From assembly GCA_039830035.1 (NCBI GenBank), contig CP140038.1:62001-126000 (forward strand): DNA of 64,000 nt, given 5' to 3'. The stretch's first letter is position 1; each line of letters starts with the position of its first letter. The notes under the pieces were generated by a model. It saw nothing but the letters and a program-made list of their open reading frames with translations, did not search any database and was not told the origin of the DNA. The position numbers and the translations under genes were made by a program. This document shows, one piece after another, positions 48,027 to 57,395 of the stretch. The stretch is from Buchnera aphidicola (Meitanaphis flavogallis). GTDB lineage: Bacteria; Pseudomonadota; Gammaproteobacteria; Enterobacterales; Enterobacteriaceae.

Positions 48027-48608
48027 ATGAGATTAAGTGATAGAGATATTGAATTATGGTTGAAAAAGAAAAAGTTAGTTATTTTACCTACTCCATGTAA
48101 AAAATCAATTAATGGAGTAACTATTGATATTCGTTTAGGTAACGAATTTTATACGTTTTGTAATAATAAAAAAAAATGTGTTGATTTAAGTAAATCGAAA
48201 CGTGAAATAGCTTTAGTAGTAAAGAAAATTATGAATAAGAAGATATTCATACCTAATGGTAAAAAATTTTTTTTAAAACCTGGAGCTTTGGTTTTAGCGG
48301 TTACTTTTGAAAAAGTTATTATTCCCAATGATTTAGTAGGTTGGATTGATGGCAGATCTTCTTTAGCACGTCTCGGATTAATGATTCATGCTACCTCGCA
48401 TCGTATAGATCCAGGTTGGAGTGGAAACATTGTGTTAGAATGTTTTAATTCTGGCAACATTATATTGTCATTATGTCCAGGTATGTTAATTGCAGCTCTT
48501 AGTTTTGAAATATTGTCCAGTCCATCAATTAGACCATATAATATGAGAAAAAATGCTAAATATTTTAATCAAAATCAAGTAATGTTAAGTAAAATATATG
48601 AAGATTAA
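48027..48608 (+). CDS. dcd: dCTP deaminase
   Basis: Converts dCTP to dUTP on the route to thymidylate. 193 residues, as in E. coli. MRLSDRDIELWL, ITIDIRLGNEF-type sequence (here VTIDIRLGNEF), GWIDGRSSLARLGLMIHATSHRID in pieces, and PGWSGNIVLECFNSG identify it. Neighbours gnd as in E. coli. Confidence 0.97.
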   Translation: MRLSDRDIELWLKKKKLVILPTPCKKSINGVTIDIRLGNEFYTFCNNKKKCVDLSKSKREIALVVKKIMNKKIFIPNGKKFFLKPGALVLAVTFEKVIIPNDLVGWIDGRSSLARLGLMIHATSHRIDPGWSGNIVLECFNSGNIILSLCPGMLIAALSFEILSSPSIRPYNMRKNAKYFNQNQVMLSKIYED

Positions 48609-48871
48609 ATATGTATATTATGATTTTTAATCATATTTAAAAACATTCTATGATACTATGGTGATAAACATTTGAGTTAATTAAACCATAACAATGGTAC
48701 GCGGCAAGTATTTATTAAATCTTTTTAAAAAATATACGTTATAGTAATTATTTCGTATAAATATTTTTTCATTTAAATGATTTTTTATATTTTAATGGTT
48801 ATTATTTATAATTATCGTAAGATATTTTAAGTAAAACTAAATATTATTCAATATTAAACTACAATTAAGAA

Positions 48872-50509
48872 TTGTCTTATTATGATAAAAAAAAAATTTT
48901 AGTTACTTGTGCTCTTCCATATGCTAACGGTCCCATCCACATTGGACATATTTTAGAACATATTCAAGCTGATATTTGGGTTCGTTATAAGAAAATGAGA
49001 GGTCATGAAGTTTGGTTTATTTGTGCCGATGATGCTCATGGTACGCCAATTTTATTAAAATCTAAGCAACTTGGAATAGATCCTGAACAATTAATTACTA
49101 CTATTAGACAAGAACACATTAGAGATTTTTCACGATTTAATATAAACTATGATAATTATTATTCTACACATAGTTCTGAAAATTTATTTTTTTTAAAAGA
49201 TATATATAGTCGTTTAGAAGAGAGAGGATTAATCAAAAAAAAAATTATATCTCAATTGTTTGATTACAAAAGTAACATGTTTTTACCGGATCGTTTTGTA
49301 AAAGGTTTGTGTCCTGTTTGTTCTGCTCGAGAACAATATGGTGATCATTGTGAAAAATGTGGAAAAATATATGCTGCTACTGAATTAATTAATCCTAAGT
49401 CAGTAATATCAGGAACTAAACCTATATTAAAAGATTCTTTGCATTTTTTCTTTAATTTGCCTTATTTTAGTTCTATGTTAAGATCTTGGGTTTCTTCTGG
49501 AGTATTAGAGCAATCTGTAGTGAATAAAATTATGGAATGGTTTGAAACAGGATTACAAGAGTGGGATATTTCAAGAGATGGACCTTATTTTGGATATAAC
49601 ATTCCTGGTTTTTCAAATAAATATTTTTATGTTTGGTTGGATGCTCCTATTGGATATATTAGTACATTTAAAAATTTATGTAATAAAAATACTAATTTAG
49701 TTTTTGATGAATTTTGGAGAAAAGATTCAGAAACTGAATTATATCATTTCATTGGAAAAGATATTATATATTTTCATAGTTTATTTTGGCCGGCAATTTT
49801 AGAAGGTAGTAATTTTCGTAAGCCTACTAAAATTTTTGTGCATGGTCATGTAACTATTAATGGATTAAAAATTTCTAAGTCTAAAGGATCTATAATATCA
49901 GTAGATACTTGGCTAAAGGATTTAGATTCAGATAGTCTGAGATATTATTATGCTACTAAAATTTCGTCTAAAGCTCAAGATATAGAAATTAATGGAGACA
50001 ATTTTATAGGTAAATTTAATTCTGACATTGTCAATAAAATTATTAATTTAGCTTCAAGAACCGTATATTTTGTATCTAATTATTTTAATGGTTATTTGTC
50101 AAGAAGTATTGATAATAAAGATTTATATAGTTCATTTGTCAATGGTACTAAAACAATAGAATGTTTATTAGAGAATAGTGAATTAAATTTAGCTATGATA
50201 ATCATTGTAAAATTTGCAGATACAGCTAATAGTTATGTTGATGATAAAAAGCCGTGGATAATGCTTAAAAATGTTAAAGAACGTAATAGTCTCCATAACG
50301 TATGTACAACAGCAATTAATTTATTTAGAATATTAATGACTTGGTTGAAACCTATTATGCCTGATTTAGCAAAAAAAGCTGAAAAATTTTTAAATATAAA
50401 ATTAATATGGAATGAAATTTGTAATCCGATTTTAAATCATAAAGTTTCTAATTTTCAACCATTATGTAAAAGAATTAGAAAATCTCAATTGAATTGTTTT
50501 TTTACATAA
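48872..50509 (+). CDS. metG: methionyl-tRNA synthetase, without C-terminal dimerisation domain
   Basis: Class I synthetase charging initiator and elongator tRNA-Met. About 545 residues; E. coli has 677, the missing part being the C-terminal tRNA-binding/dimer domain. HIGH is in GPIHIGHILEHI, KMSKS is LKISKSKGS, and zinc is held by CPVC and CEKC. The start is odd. Frame from TTG 48872 gives MSYYDKKKILVT. An ATG at 48882 is out of frame, separated from the gene by ten A (48887-48896); one extra A would give MIKKKILVT, closer to E. coli. No strong ribosome-binding site supports either. The 263-base spacer upstream has no gene. Confidence 0.95.
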   Translation: MSYYDKKKILVTCALPYANGPIHIGHILEHIQADIWVRYKKMRGHEVWFICADDAHGTPILLKSKQLGIDPEQLITTIRQEHIRDFSRFNINYDNYYSTHSSENLFFLKDIYSRLEERGLIKKKIISQLFDYKSNMFLPDRFVKGLCPVCSAREQYGDHCEKCGKIYAATELINPKSVISGTKPILKDSLHFFFNLPYFSSMLRSWVSSGVLEQSVVNKIMEWFETGLQEWDISRDGPYFGYNIPGFSNKYFYVWLDAPIGYISTFKNLCNKNTNLVFDEFWRKDSETELYHFIGKDIIYFHSLFWPAILEGSNFRKPTKIFVHGHVTINGLKISKSKGSIISVDTWLKDLDSDSLRYYYATKISSKAQDIEINGDNFIGKFNSDIVNKIINLASRTVYFVSNYFNGYLSRSIDNKDLYSSFVNGTKTIECLLENSELNLAMIIIVKFADTANSYVDDKKPWIMLKNVKERNSLHNVCTTAINLFRILMTWLKPIMPDLAKKAEKFLNIKLIWNEICNPILNHKVSNFQPLCKRIRKSQLNCFFT

Positions 50510-50560
50510 TATTTTTATGATTTAAAATTATTTTTTTGTTGATTTTTTCAATAATAAAAA

Positions 50561-51868
50561 TTAGTTTTCTATATTGTTAATCCATGATATGTTCCATGTG
50601 CAATTGCGTATATTACGTTCTTTTTGAGAAACAGTAAAAACTCCTAATGCGCTTATTAAGTTATTATTATAAAACAACAAAGGAATGTTATTTCTATTCC
50701 ACGGAGCAATTCTATGTTCTTTCCATATTTTTGAAATGGATTTTTTTTTAGAGCAATTTTGAATTAAGAAGTGTCCTGAAACTTGAAAACGAATATTTAT
50801 TAGTTCATTTTTTTTAGGATAAGGGAGTATAGTTCCAAATTTATTTTTAGTAATATATCCTAAGTTATTAGGTAATTTTAAAGCATTCCAAGGTTTATTC
50901 CATATTAGAATTAAATGTTTTATGCAAGGTAATATTTTTATTAAATATAGATTTTGTCTATATCTTCTTATTTCATAATTTTTAATTATTATTTTTGCCT
51001 TAGAATCTGGTTTAGACAAAATTATTTCATAATATATATTATGTATAATTCTATAAGAAGGAATAGTACAATTATTGATTTTAAACCACATTCTGAGTAA
51101 AGAGTTTCTCATTTCCAATTCAAGATTTTTAAAACTTGCAATACATAGAATAGAATTAGATATAAGATATTTTTCAAGTTGTTTTTTTAACGTAGAATAT
51201 AATATTTTTTTTTCTTGTGCTAAAATAAATGCACTTTTTGCACATTTTTTTATAAAACTAGGCCATCTTTTTGTAAGTAAGGGTAATATTTTATGTCGAA
51301 GAAAATTTCTATCATATATTGTATCATAATTACTGATATCTTTTATCCAACTAATTTTCTTTTTAATTATCCATGATTTTATTTCAGATCTAGTTATATT
51401 TAATAATGGTCGGATTATGATGTTATTTTTAAAAAATGTACGTTGATATGATATTCCGCTTAAACCTGTTATTCCACTACCTCGTTTTAAAGCTAATAAA
51501 AAAGTTTCGCATTGATCATTTAAATTATGTGCTGTTAAAATGATTTCTTGTGGAGATATTTCTTCTTGTATTGCTTTGTAACGTTGGAATCTAGCAGCAG
51601 CTTCTATTCCTATTTTTTTTTTATTTATTACAATTTTTTTTATTATTAAAGAGATATTATTTTTTTCGCATGTTTTTTTGCAGTGTTCACTCCATTGATA
51701 TGACTGTTCGTGCAATTGATGATTAATGTGAATGGCTCGAAATGTCAATTGAGGTCTAATTTTTTTAATTTTTAATAATTGATATAATAAAAAGGTAGAA
51801 TCCAAACCTCCACTATATGCTAATAGAAAAGGAAAATTTATTTTTTTTTCTATGTATTTTATGATCAT
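50561..51868 (-). CDS. tilS: tRNA(Ile)-lysidine synthetase
   Basis: Changes C34 of tRNA-Ile(CAU) to lysidine so that it reads AUA, a very common codon in this genome. 435 residues (E. coli 432). The PP-loop ATP site is LAYSGGLDSTFLL (residues 16-28), followed by IHINHQLHEQS and AARFQRYKAI. GSGITGLSGI and RPLLNITRSEI mark the N-terminal domain; the C-terminal part is divergent. No obvious ribosome-binding site. Downstream of tRNA-Val(GAC). Confidence 0.95.
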   Translation of the reverse strand: MIIKYIEKKINFPFLLAYSGGLDSTFLLYQLLKIKKIRPQLTFRAIHINHQLHEQSYQWSEHCKKTCEKNNISLIIKKIVINKKKIGIEAAARFQRYKAIQEEISPQEIILTAHNLNDQCETFLLALKRGSGITGLSGISYQRTFFKNNIIIRPLLNITRSEIKSWIIKKKISWIKDISNYDTIYDRNFLRHKILPLLTKRWPSFIKKCAKSAFILAQEKKILYSTLKKQLEKYLISNSILCIASFKNLELEMRNSLLRMWFKINNCTIPSYRIIHNIYYEIILSKPDSKAKIIIKNYEIRRYRQNLYLIKILPCIKHLILIWNKPWNALKLPNNLGYITKNKFGTILPYPKKNELINIRFQVSGHFLIQNCSKKKSISKIWKEHRIAPWNRNNIPLLFYNNNLISALGVFTVSQKERNIRNCTWNISWINNIEN

Positions 51869-51922
51869 ATGTAAGTAATGTTTTGTGAGGCGATAACATG
51901 AATATGTTTATAAAAATATGTT

Positions 51923-51996
51923 TGTGTCCGAGTGGATTCGAACCACTGACTTCTACCTTGTCATGGTAGTACTCTAACCAACTGAGCTACGGACAC
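51923..51996 (-). tRNA. tRNA-Val (anticodon GAC)
   Basis: 74-base cloverleaf: acceptor GTGTCCG with CGGACAC, D loop TTGGTTAGA, anticodon stem CTACC/GGTAG with loop ATGACAA (anticodon GAC), T arm GTGGTTCGAATCCAC. With tRNA-Val(TAC) it covers all valine codons. It lies beside the MATE gene, as valV/valW lie beside mdtK in E. coli. CCA is not encoded. Confidence 0.95.
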
Positions 51997-52078
51997 AATA
52001 AATAATATATTTTTATAATATTATATGGAGTTGTTTTTATTTGCAATAAAAATAGTTTTTAAATAATAAACTATTTTT

Positions 52079-53422
52079 TCAAACAGTACGTAATGATAAT
52101 ATTCTATATAAAGTCATTAAAGATGATGTTACTAGTGCTATTAAAATTCCAATCCAAAATCCAATCGCCCCCATTTTTGGAATAATGATATCTGTTAATG
52201 CTAACAGATATCCGATAGGAAATCCAAGTATCCAATACGATATGCATGTAATTAAAAAAATCATGTGAGTGTCTCGGTAACTTCTTAGAATTCCATTTCC
52301 TATTATTTGAAAAAAATCAAAAATTTGGTACATTGCAGCAATTAATATAATTTTTTCTGTTAATACGATAACATTGTTATCGATGGTATATAGAGTTATT
52401 ATTTTGTGATAAAACAATGTAATAAGTATTGTTATTGTAGTAGACAAAATAAATCCCATTGTTTGCGCAGATATAATAATAGTAGAAATTTTTTTTAAGT
52501 TTTTTTTACCTAAATAAAATCCTATTCGAATACTAGTTGCAGTTCCTATGGATAGCGGAATAATAAAAATTAACGAACTAATGTTTAAAACAATTTGGTT
52601 AGCGATAATTTGAGTTATATTTAATGATGCTATTAGTAAGGTTATAAGAGTAAATAATGCAACTTCAAAAAATAACGATAAAGCAATAGGGAGTCCTATT
52701 TTACATAAATTCCAAATAATTTTAAAATTGGGAAAATATTTATAATTATTTAAATAGGATGTATTGTGAATTAACGAATCATTTTTTATCATTATTTTCA
52801 TAAATAAAAACATAAACCAATACACAATGATAACTGAAAGAGCACATCCTGTACTACTTAAATGGAATAATTTTGGTTTTTTGTATACTAATAAATAATT
52901 TATAATTATGTTTAATATAAGTCCCATTAATCCAACTATCATAGCTGGTTTAGGTTTTAAATATCCTTCGCATTGATTTTGTATAACTTGAAAATATAAA
53001 TATCCAGGAGTGCTCCATAACAACATCCTAACATAATTAATACTCTTTTGTTCTATAATAGGATCCATTTTATTAGTGATATTAATAAAATAGTGGACAT
53101 TCCATAAAATAATCATGATAATTATTGACATAAATGTGGCTAGCCAATAAGCATTTATGATTTGATTTGGAATCATATTTTTTTTCTCTGATCCATTCAT
53201 ATATGATACAACAGGGACTAAAGATAATAGTAATCCATGTCCAAATAAAATAATTGGATACCAAATTGATATTCCGATTGATATAGCAGCTATATCGGTA
53301 TTATTTAAAGATCCAATCATAATGTTATTAATAAATCCCATACTAATTTGTGAAATTTGTGCTAACATAATGGGAATAGTAATTTTTAATAATATTTTTA
53401 TTTCTTTTAAATATTTTTTCAT
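52079..53422 (-). CDS. mdtK: MATE-family multidrug/sodium antiporter (MdtK/NorM)
   Basis: Inner-membrane antiporter exporting cationic compounds in exchange for ions. 447 residues (E. coli MdtK 457) with about 12 hydrophobic segments. N-terminal LLKITIPIMLAQISQISMGF and GSLNNTDIAAISIG, and central GTATSIRIGFYLGKK, are MATE signatures. AGGG before the ATG. Divergent from ribE, as in E. coli. Its substrate in this organism is unknown. Confidence 0.93.
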   Translation of the reverse strand: MKKYLKEIKILLKITIPIMLAQISQISMGFINNIMIGSLNNTDIAAISIGISIWYPIILFGHGLLLSLVPVVSYMNGSEKKNMIPNQIINAYWLATFMSIIIMIILWNVHYFINITNKMDPIIEQKSINYVRMLLWSTPGYLYFQVIQNQCEGYLKPKPAMIVGLMGLILNIIINYLLVYKKPKLFHLSSTGCALSVIIVYWFMFLFMKIMIKNDSLIHNTSYLNNYKYFPNFKIIWNLCKIGLPIALSLFFEVALFTLITLLIASLNITQIIANQIVLNISSLIFIIPLSIGTATSIRIGFYLGKKNLKKISTIIISAQTMGFILSTTITILITLFYHKIITLYTIDNNVIVLTEKIILIAAMYQIFDFFQIIGNGILRSYRDTHMIFLITCISYWILGFPIGYLLALTDIIIPKMGAIGFWIGILIALVTSSLMTLYRILSLRTV

Positions 53423-53625
53423 CCCTAACCCTGTATAGTATAAATTGTATTTTTAAAAAATTTAAATATCAAATATGCAGTTTTTGTATTTATCTGTGTT
53501 TTTGTATTTTAAAAATATTGTTTTATTGCATTTTGAGTATGTTTTTATTTTTTGATTTTTATTATAAATGGGTGTTTCATTATTTTATAATATTTTCATT
53601 GATATGTGGTTACGTTAGGAATTTT

Positions 53626-54234
53626 ATGTTTACTGGTATTATTCAAGATATTGGAATAATAGTGTCGATAAAAAAATATAATAATTTTTTGCAGTGGATT
53701 GTACAATTGTATAATATCGACGCAACAAAATTATTGCTGGGGTCGTCTATATCTTGCAACGGATGTTGTTTGACTATTAAATCTATTACAAATAATACTG
53801 TTTGTGTTGATCTCATAAAGGAAACTCTAAAAATTACTAATTTAAGATTTTTACATATAGGACAACAAATTAACATTGAAAGATCAGTAAAGTTTGGAGA
53901 AGAAATTGGAGGACATTTGGTTTCTGGACATATCATGACTACCGCTACAATATATAAAAATATAACGTACAATTATAATAAAACGTTATGGATAAAATTA
54001 AATCAAGTATCTTTTATGAAGTATATTTTTTGTAAAGGATTTATATGTATTGATGGTGTCAGTTTGACTATTGGTCATGTTAAAAAAAATATGTTTTGTG
54101 TATTTTTAATTCCAGAAACTATGTTAAATACTACTATTGGAAATAAAATGGTTGGAGATCTAGTAAACTTAGAAATAGATTTTCTTACTAAGGTTATTGT
54201 TGATAGTGTAGATAGATTTATGTCAAAAATTTAA
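53626..54234 (+). CDS. ribE: riboflavin synthase alpha chain
   Basis: Dismutates two 6,7-dimethyl-8-ribityllumazine to riboflavin. 202 residues from ATG 53626 (E. coli RibC 213), which has AGGA upstream and yields the family N terminus MFTGIIQDIG; an in-frame extension 108 bases upstream is unlikely. Two lumazine-binding repeats: SCNGCCLTIKS with GGHLVSGH, and CIDGVSLTIGHV with LVNLEIDFLTKVI. No FMN riboswitch seen upstream. Confidence 0.96.
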   Translation: MFTGIIQDIGIIVSIKKYNNFLQWIVQLYNIDATKLLLGSSISCNGCCLTIKSITNNTVCVDLIKETLKITNLRFLHIGQQINIERSVKFGEEIGGHLVSGHIMTTATIYKNITYNYNKTLWIKLNQVSFMKYIFCKGFICIDGVSLTIGHVKKNMFCVFLIPETMLNTTIGNKMVGDLVNLEIDFLTKVIVDSVDRFMSKI

Positions 54235-54586
54235 CGAAAAAATTATATTTTTGTGTATGAGATATTATTGCATTTAATATCATCATGTATATGATAATTC
54301 TTAAAAAATTTATATAAATTCGAATATAGTATGTATACAATTTTAAACTAATAATGATTAAATTTTTCGTAGTTCTGAAAATAGTTTTATTGCAAATTGT
54401 ATTATATTTTTTACTATCAATTTAATATGTATAATTTTAATTTTTACTTATGTTTTACAAATTATATTTCATAAATTTTATTTTTTCTATTGCTAATAGT
54501 TTTTCAAATATTTATAATAGTTAGATTTTTTTAAAAAAAAGATATATTTAAAATTTTTTTATTTCTATTAGTAAAATATAGGTATT
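54235..54586. other. AT-rich spacer, no gene seen
   Basis: 352 bases between ribE and rsxA with many short repeats of T and A but no open gene or strong hairpin. It should contain the rsx operon promoter. Confidence 0.5.
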
Positions 54587-55168
54587 ATGGTGAGTTACGT
54601 TTTATTTTTTTTAAATAATATGTTAGTAAACAATTTAGTTTTAGTACAGTTTTTAGGATTATGTCCTTTTATGGGAACTTCTAAAACAGTTAATGCAGCG
54701 ATTGGATTAGGATGTGCTACTATTGGAGTGATAACGTGTATCTCTATTATATCGTGGATAATTAATTACGTTGTATTAGTCCCATTAGATTTGTTGTGTC
54801 TTAGAATTATGACCTATATGTTAGTTATTTCAGTTAGTGTACAAATTGTTGAAACGATAATAAAAAAAGTTAGCCCCGTCTTATATAGATCATTAGGTAT
54901 ATATTTACCATTAATTACTAGTAATTGTTCAGTTTTAGCTATTCCTTTATCAAATATACGTTTAAATTTTAATTTTTTACAATCATTTTTATATGGTCTT
55001 AGTGCTTCTATAGGTTTTTTACTAGTGTTAACAATGTTTTCTAAAATAAGAGAACGTTTATTTTTATCTGATGTTCCTTATCCTTTTAAAGGAAATCCTA
55101 TTGCATTGATTACTGCTAGTTTGATGTCTGTTTCGTTTATGGGGTTTAATGGATTATTAAACGTATGA
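54587..55168 (+). CDS. rsxA: electron transport complex subunit RsxA
   Basis: Inner-membrane subunit of the Rsx/Rnf complex, which couples electron transfer to ion transport. 193 residues, as in E. coli. Six membrane segments; NNLVLVQFLGLCPFMGTSK and LGIYLPLITSNCSVL with the cluster-binding cysteines, and DVPYPFKGNPIALITA near the end. First gene of rsxABCDGE-nth. Its TGA overlaps the rsxB ATG. Confidence 0.97.
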   Translation: MVSYVLFFLNNMLVNNLVLVQFLGLCPFMGTSKTVNAAIGLGCATIGVITCISIISWIINYVVLVPLDLLCLRIMTYMLVISVSVQIVETIIKKVSPVLYRSLGIYLPLITSNCSVLAIPLSNIRLNFNFLQSFLYGLSASIGFLLVLTMFSKIRERLFLSDVPYPFKGNPIALITASLMSVSFMGFNGLLNV

Positions 55169-55688
55169 TTTTTTTTATGTTGTATGCAATTTTTTTTTTG
55201 GTTTGTTAAGTATTTTTTTAGGATTGTTAATAAATTATGTTTCACATAAATTTAACATTGATTGTGATCCTATCGTGGACAAAATCGATGCATTGTTACC
55301 TCAAACGCAATGTGCACAATGTAACTATCCTGGGTGTTATGCTTATGCTAGTGCAATTGGAAATGATGGCGAAAGTATAGATAAATGTATTCCTGGTGGT
55401 AATGAAATTGTTTTTAAAATTGCAAATTTGCTAAATTATGATGAACTAAAATATAAAAATTTATATTCTTCTACAAATGTACTCCAAAAAATAGTAATTA
55501 TTGATGAAAATAATTGTGTTGGTTGTTCAAAATGCAGATTAGTATGTCCTGTTGACGCTATAGTAGGATCATACAATTTTATGCATACAGTTTTACCAAG
55601 TATGTGTACTGGTTGCGGTTTATGTATACCTTTGTGTCCTACGAATTGTATTAAAGAAAAAAAAATATTATATGATAATCTTGATTGA
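55165..55688 (+). CDS. rsxB: electron transport complex subunit RsxB, frame broken at a T tract
   Basis: Ferredoxin-like subunit. Residues after 55203 match E. coli RsxB closely: DPIVDKIDALLPQTQCAQC, CPGG-like CIPGGNE, then two 4Fe-4S sites, CVGCSKCRLVCP and CTGCGLCIPLCP. But that frame has no ATG and lacks the N-terminal membrane anchor. The natural ATG (55165, ATGA overlap with rsxA) opens MIFFMLYAIFF and runs into TAA after ten T (55190-55199). One extra T restores MIFFMLYAIFFFGLLSIFLG, about 174 codons in all, aligning with the E. coli anchor. An 8-T run at 55169-55176 could serve equally. TTG 55203 would be an anchorless alternative. The C terminus is about 17 residues shorter than in E. 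coli. Confidence 0.87.
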
Positions 55689-55725
55689 TTGTTTTAAAAG
55701 AAATATATGTAAATATATTGATTAC

Positions 55726-57348
55726 ATGATAAATATTGTTAAAATTTTTCTTTCGTGTATTGAAAATATACTTGTATTTCGAAAATCACATGATTTTGAT
55801 GGAGGAATAGATTTTATTTCTATGAAATCTAATCAAACATCGTCTGAATTAAATATTCTCGATACTCCAAAAATACTCACTATTTTAGTAAATGACGTAG
55901 TGGTTGCAAAAAATAAAGTAGTAGTTAATGTTGGACAAATAGTATTACGTGGTCAAGTATTAGTATTGGGATATAAAAACATTGCTCCAATTCATTCTCC
56001 TGTATCCGGTTTAATTATTCAGATTACAAATGAAGAATTTAAATTTTTTTCTAATAAACGTTATAATGTTATTAATATACAGTCTGATGGAAAAGATCGA
56101 TGGATTAATCGTATTCCAATTCACAACTATAAAGATTTAAGTGTTAATAAAATTATTCAATTTATTTATAATGCTGGAATCGTAGGATTAGGCGGAGCTG
56201 GATTTTTATCTTCTAAAAAATTAAAATATTCTATTAAAAAAGTACATACTTTAGTAGTAAATGCTGCTGAAAGTGAACCGTATGTTACATCTGATGATTG
56301 TTTGATGCAAAATTTTTCTACAGAAATTGTACAAGGATGTCAAATTGTGATGTGGATTTTGAAAATTAAATATGTTGTAATTGCTATAGAAGATGATAAA
56401 AATTTAGCATATATTAAAGTTAATAATGCAATAAATAATCTTTCTGGTTTTGAAATACGAAAAATAAAAAAAAAATATCCATCTGGTAGCAGCAAACAAT
56501 TAATAAAAACATTATTTAATAAAGAAATTCCTTCAGGAAAACATTCCATACATTTGGGAATAATTCTATTTAATGTTTCTACTGTTTTTTCTATCAAACG
56601 AGCTATATTGAATGGAGAGCCTATAACTGAAAGAATTGTTACTCTTTCAGATGAAGATGCATTATATCAGAAAAATTTTTTAGTTCGAATAGGTACTCCT
56701 ATTAAACATATATTACTGGAAAACAATATTAATTTTAAGAGCAATAGCATTATTTTAGGAGGTCCAATAACTGGATCTATAGTTGACAATGTTAATTTTC
56801 CAATTTTGAAAACTAGTAATAGTGTTTTATTCTTAAAATCCTCACTTTCGAAATATGAGTTAGAACGACCTTGTATACGTTGTACCATGTGCTCTAGTGC
56901 ATGTCCAATGAATTTATTGCCAGAACAATTGTATTTTTATAGTAAATCGTGTGATCATGATAAATCTAAAGAATATTTTATCCAAGAATGCATTGAATGC
57001 GGTATTTGCGAGCAAATATGTCCTAGCAATATTCCTTTATTAACTTATTTTAGAAAAGAAAAATCAAAAATAAACCAAATAATTTTAAAAGAAAATTTAT
57101 CTACTAAATTTAAAAAATTGTTTTTGTCTCGTCAATCTAGATTACGTTCTTTAGAATCTATTAATGAAAATATTATATTGTCTAATAGTATTTTAGATAA
57201 AAAGTTTGAAGAAAATACCATTATGGATAAAAAAATTAAGAGTGTAATTTCGAAAAAGTCTAAAAATGTAAGGCAAGTAGAGTTAGAATCTGCTATCAAT
57301 CGAGCTAAACATAGGAAAAAATTGAATAGATGTTTAATAGATAGATGA
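55726..57348 (+). CDS. rsxC: electron transport complex subunit RsxC
   Basis: NADH-binding, iron-sulfur subunit of Rsx. About 540 residues against 740 in E. coli. Conserved: DFDGGIDFISMKS, GLGGAGFLSSKK (nucleotide loop), NAAESEPYVTSDD, KYPSGSSKQLI, GEPITERIVTL and two clusters CIRCTMCSSACP and CIECGICEQICP. The long alanine-rich C-terminal repeats of E. coli are cut to one copy, LESAINRAKHRKK. An ATG at 55672, overlapping rsxB, is an alternative; 55726 gives an N terminus nearer the family. Confidence 0.94.
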   Translation: MINIVKIFLSCIENILVFRKSHDFDGGIDFISMKSNQTSSELNILDTPKILTILVNDVVVAKNKVVVNVGQIVLRGQVLVLGYKNIAPIHSPVSGLIIQITNEEFKFFSNKRYNVINIQSDGKDRWINRIPIHNYKDLSVNKIIQFIYNAGIVGLGGAGFLSSKKLKYSIKKVHTLVVNAAESEPYVTSDDCLMQNFSTEIVQGCQIVMWILKIKYVVIAIEDDKNLAYIKVNNAINNLSGFEIRKIKKKYPSGSSKQLIKTLFNKEIPSGKHSIHLGIILFNVSTVFSIKRAILNGEPITERIVTLSDEDALYQKNFLVRIGTPIKHILLENNINFKSNSIILGGPITGSIVDNVNFPILKTSNSVLFLKSSLSKYELERPCIRCTMCSSACPMNLLPEQLYFYSKSCDHDKSKEYFIQECIECGICEQICPSNIPLLTYFRKEKSKINQIILKENLSTKFKKLFLSRQSRLRSLESINENIILSNSILDKKFEENTIMDKKIKSVISKKSKNVRQVELESAINRAKHRKKLNRCLIDR

Positions 57349-57395
57349 TAATATTATTATATGTTTTTTTGAGATTAATTTTGCAAGATTAAATT

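Noticed and set aside
51923..51996. Reading this tRNA as tRNA-Asp
   Set aside because: The loop ATGACAA places GAC, not GTC, at the anticodon; GAC reads the valine codon GUC, and position beside the MATE gene agrees with valV/valW.
53518..53625. 36-residue N-terminal extension of riboflavin synthase
   Set aside because: The family starts at MFTGIIQ; the ATG at 53626 has AGGA upstream, and the extension is hydrophobic low-complexity sequence.
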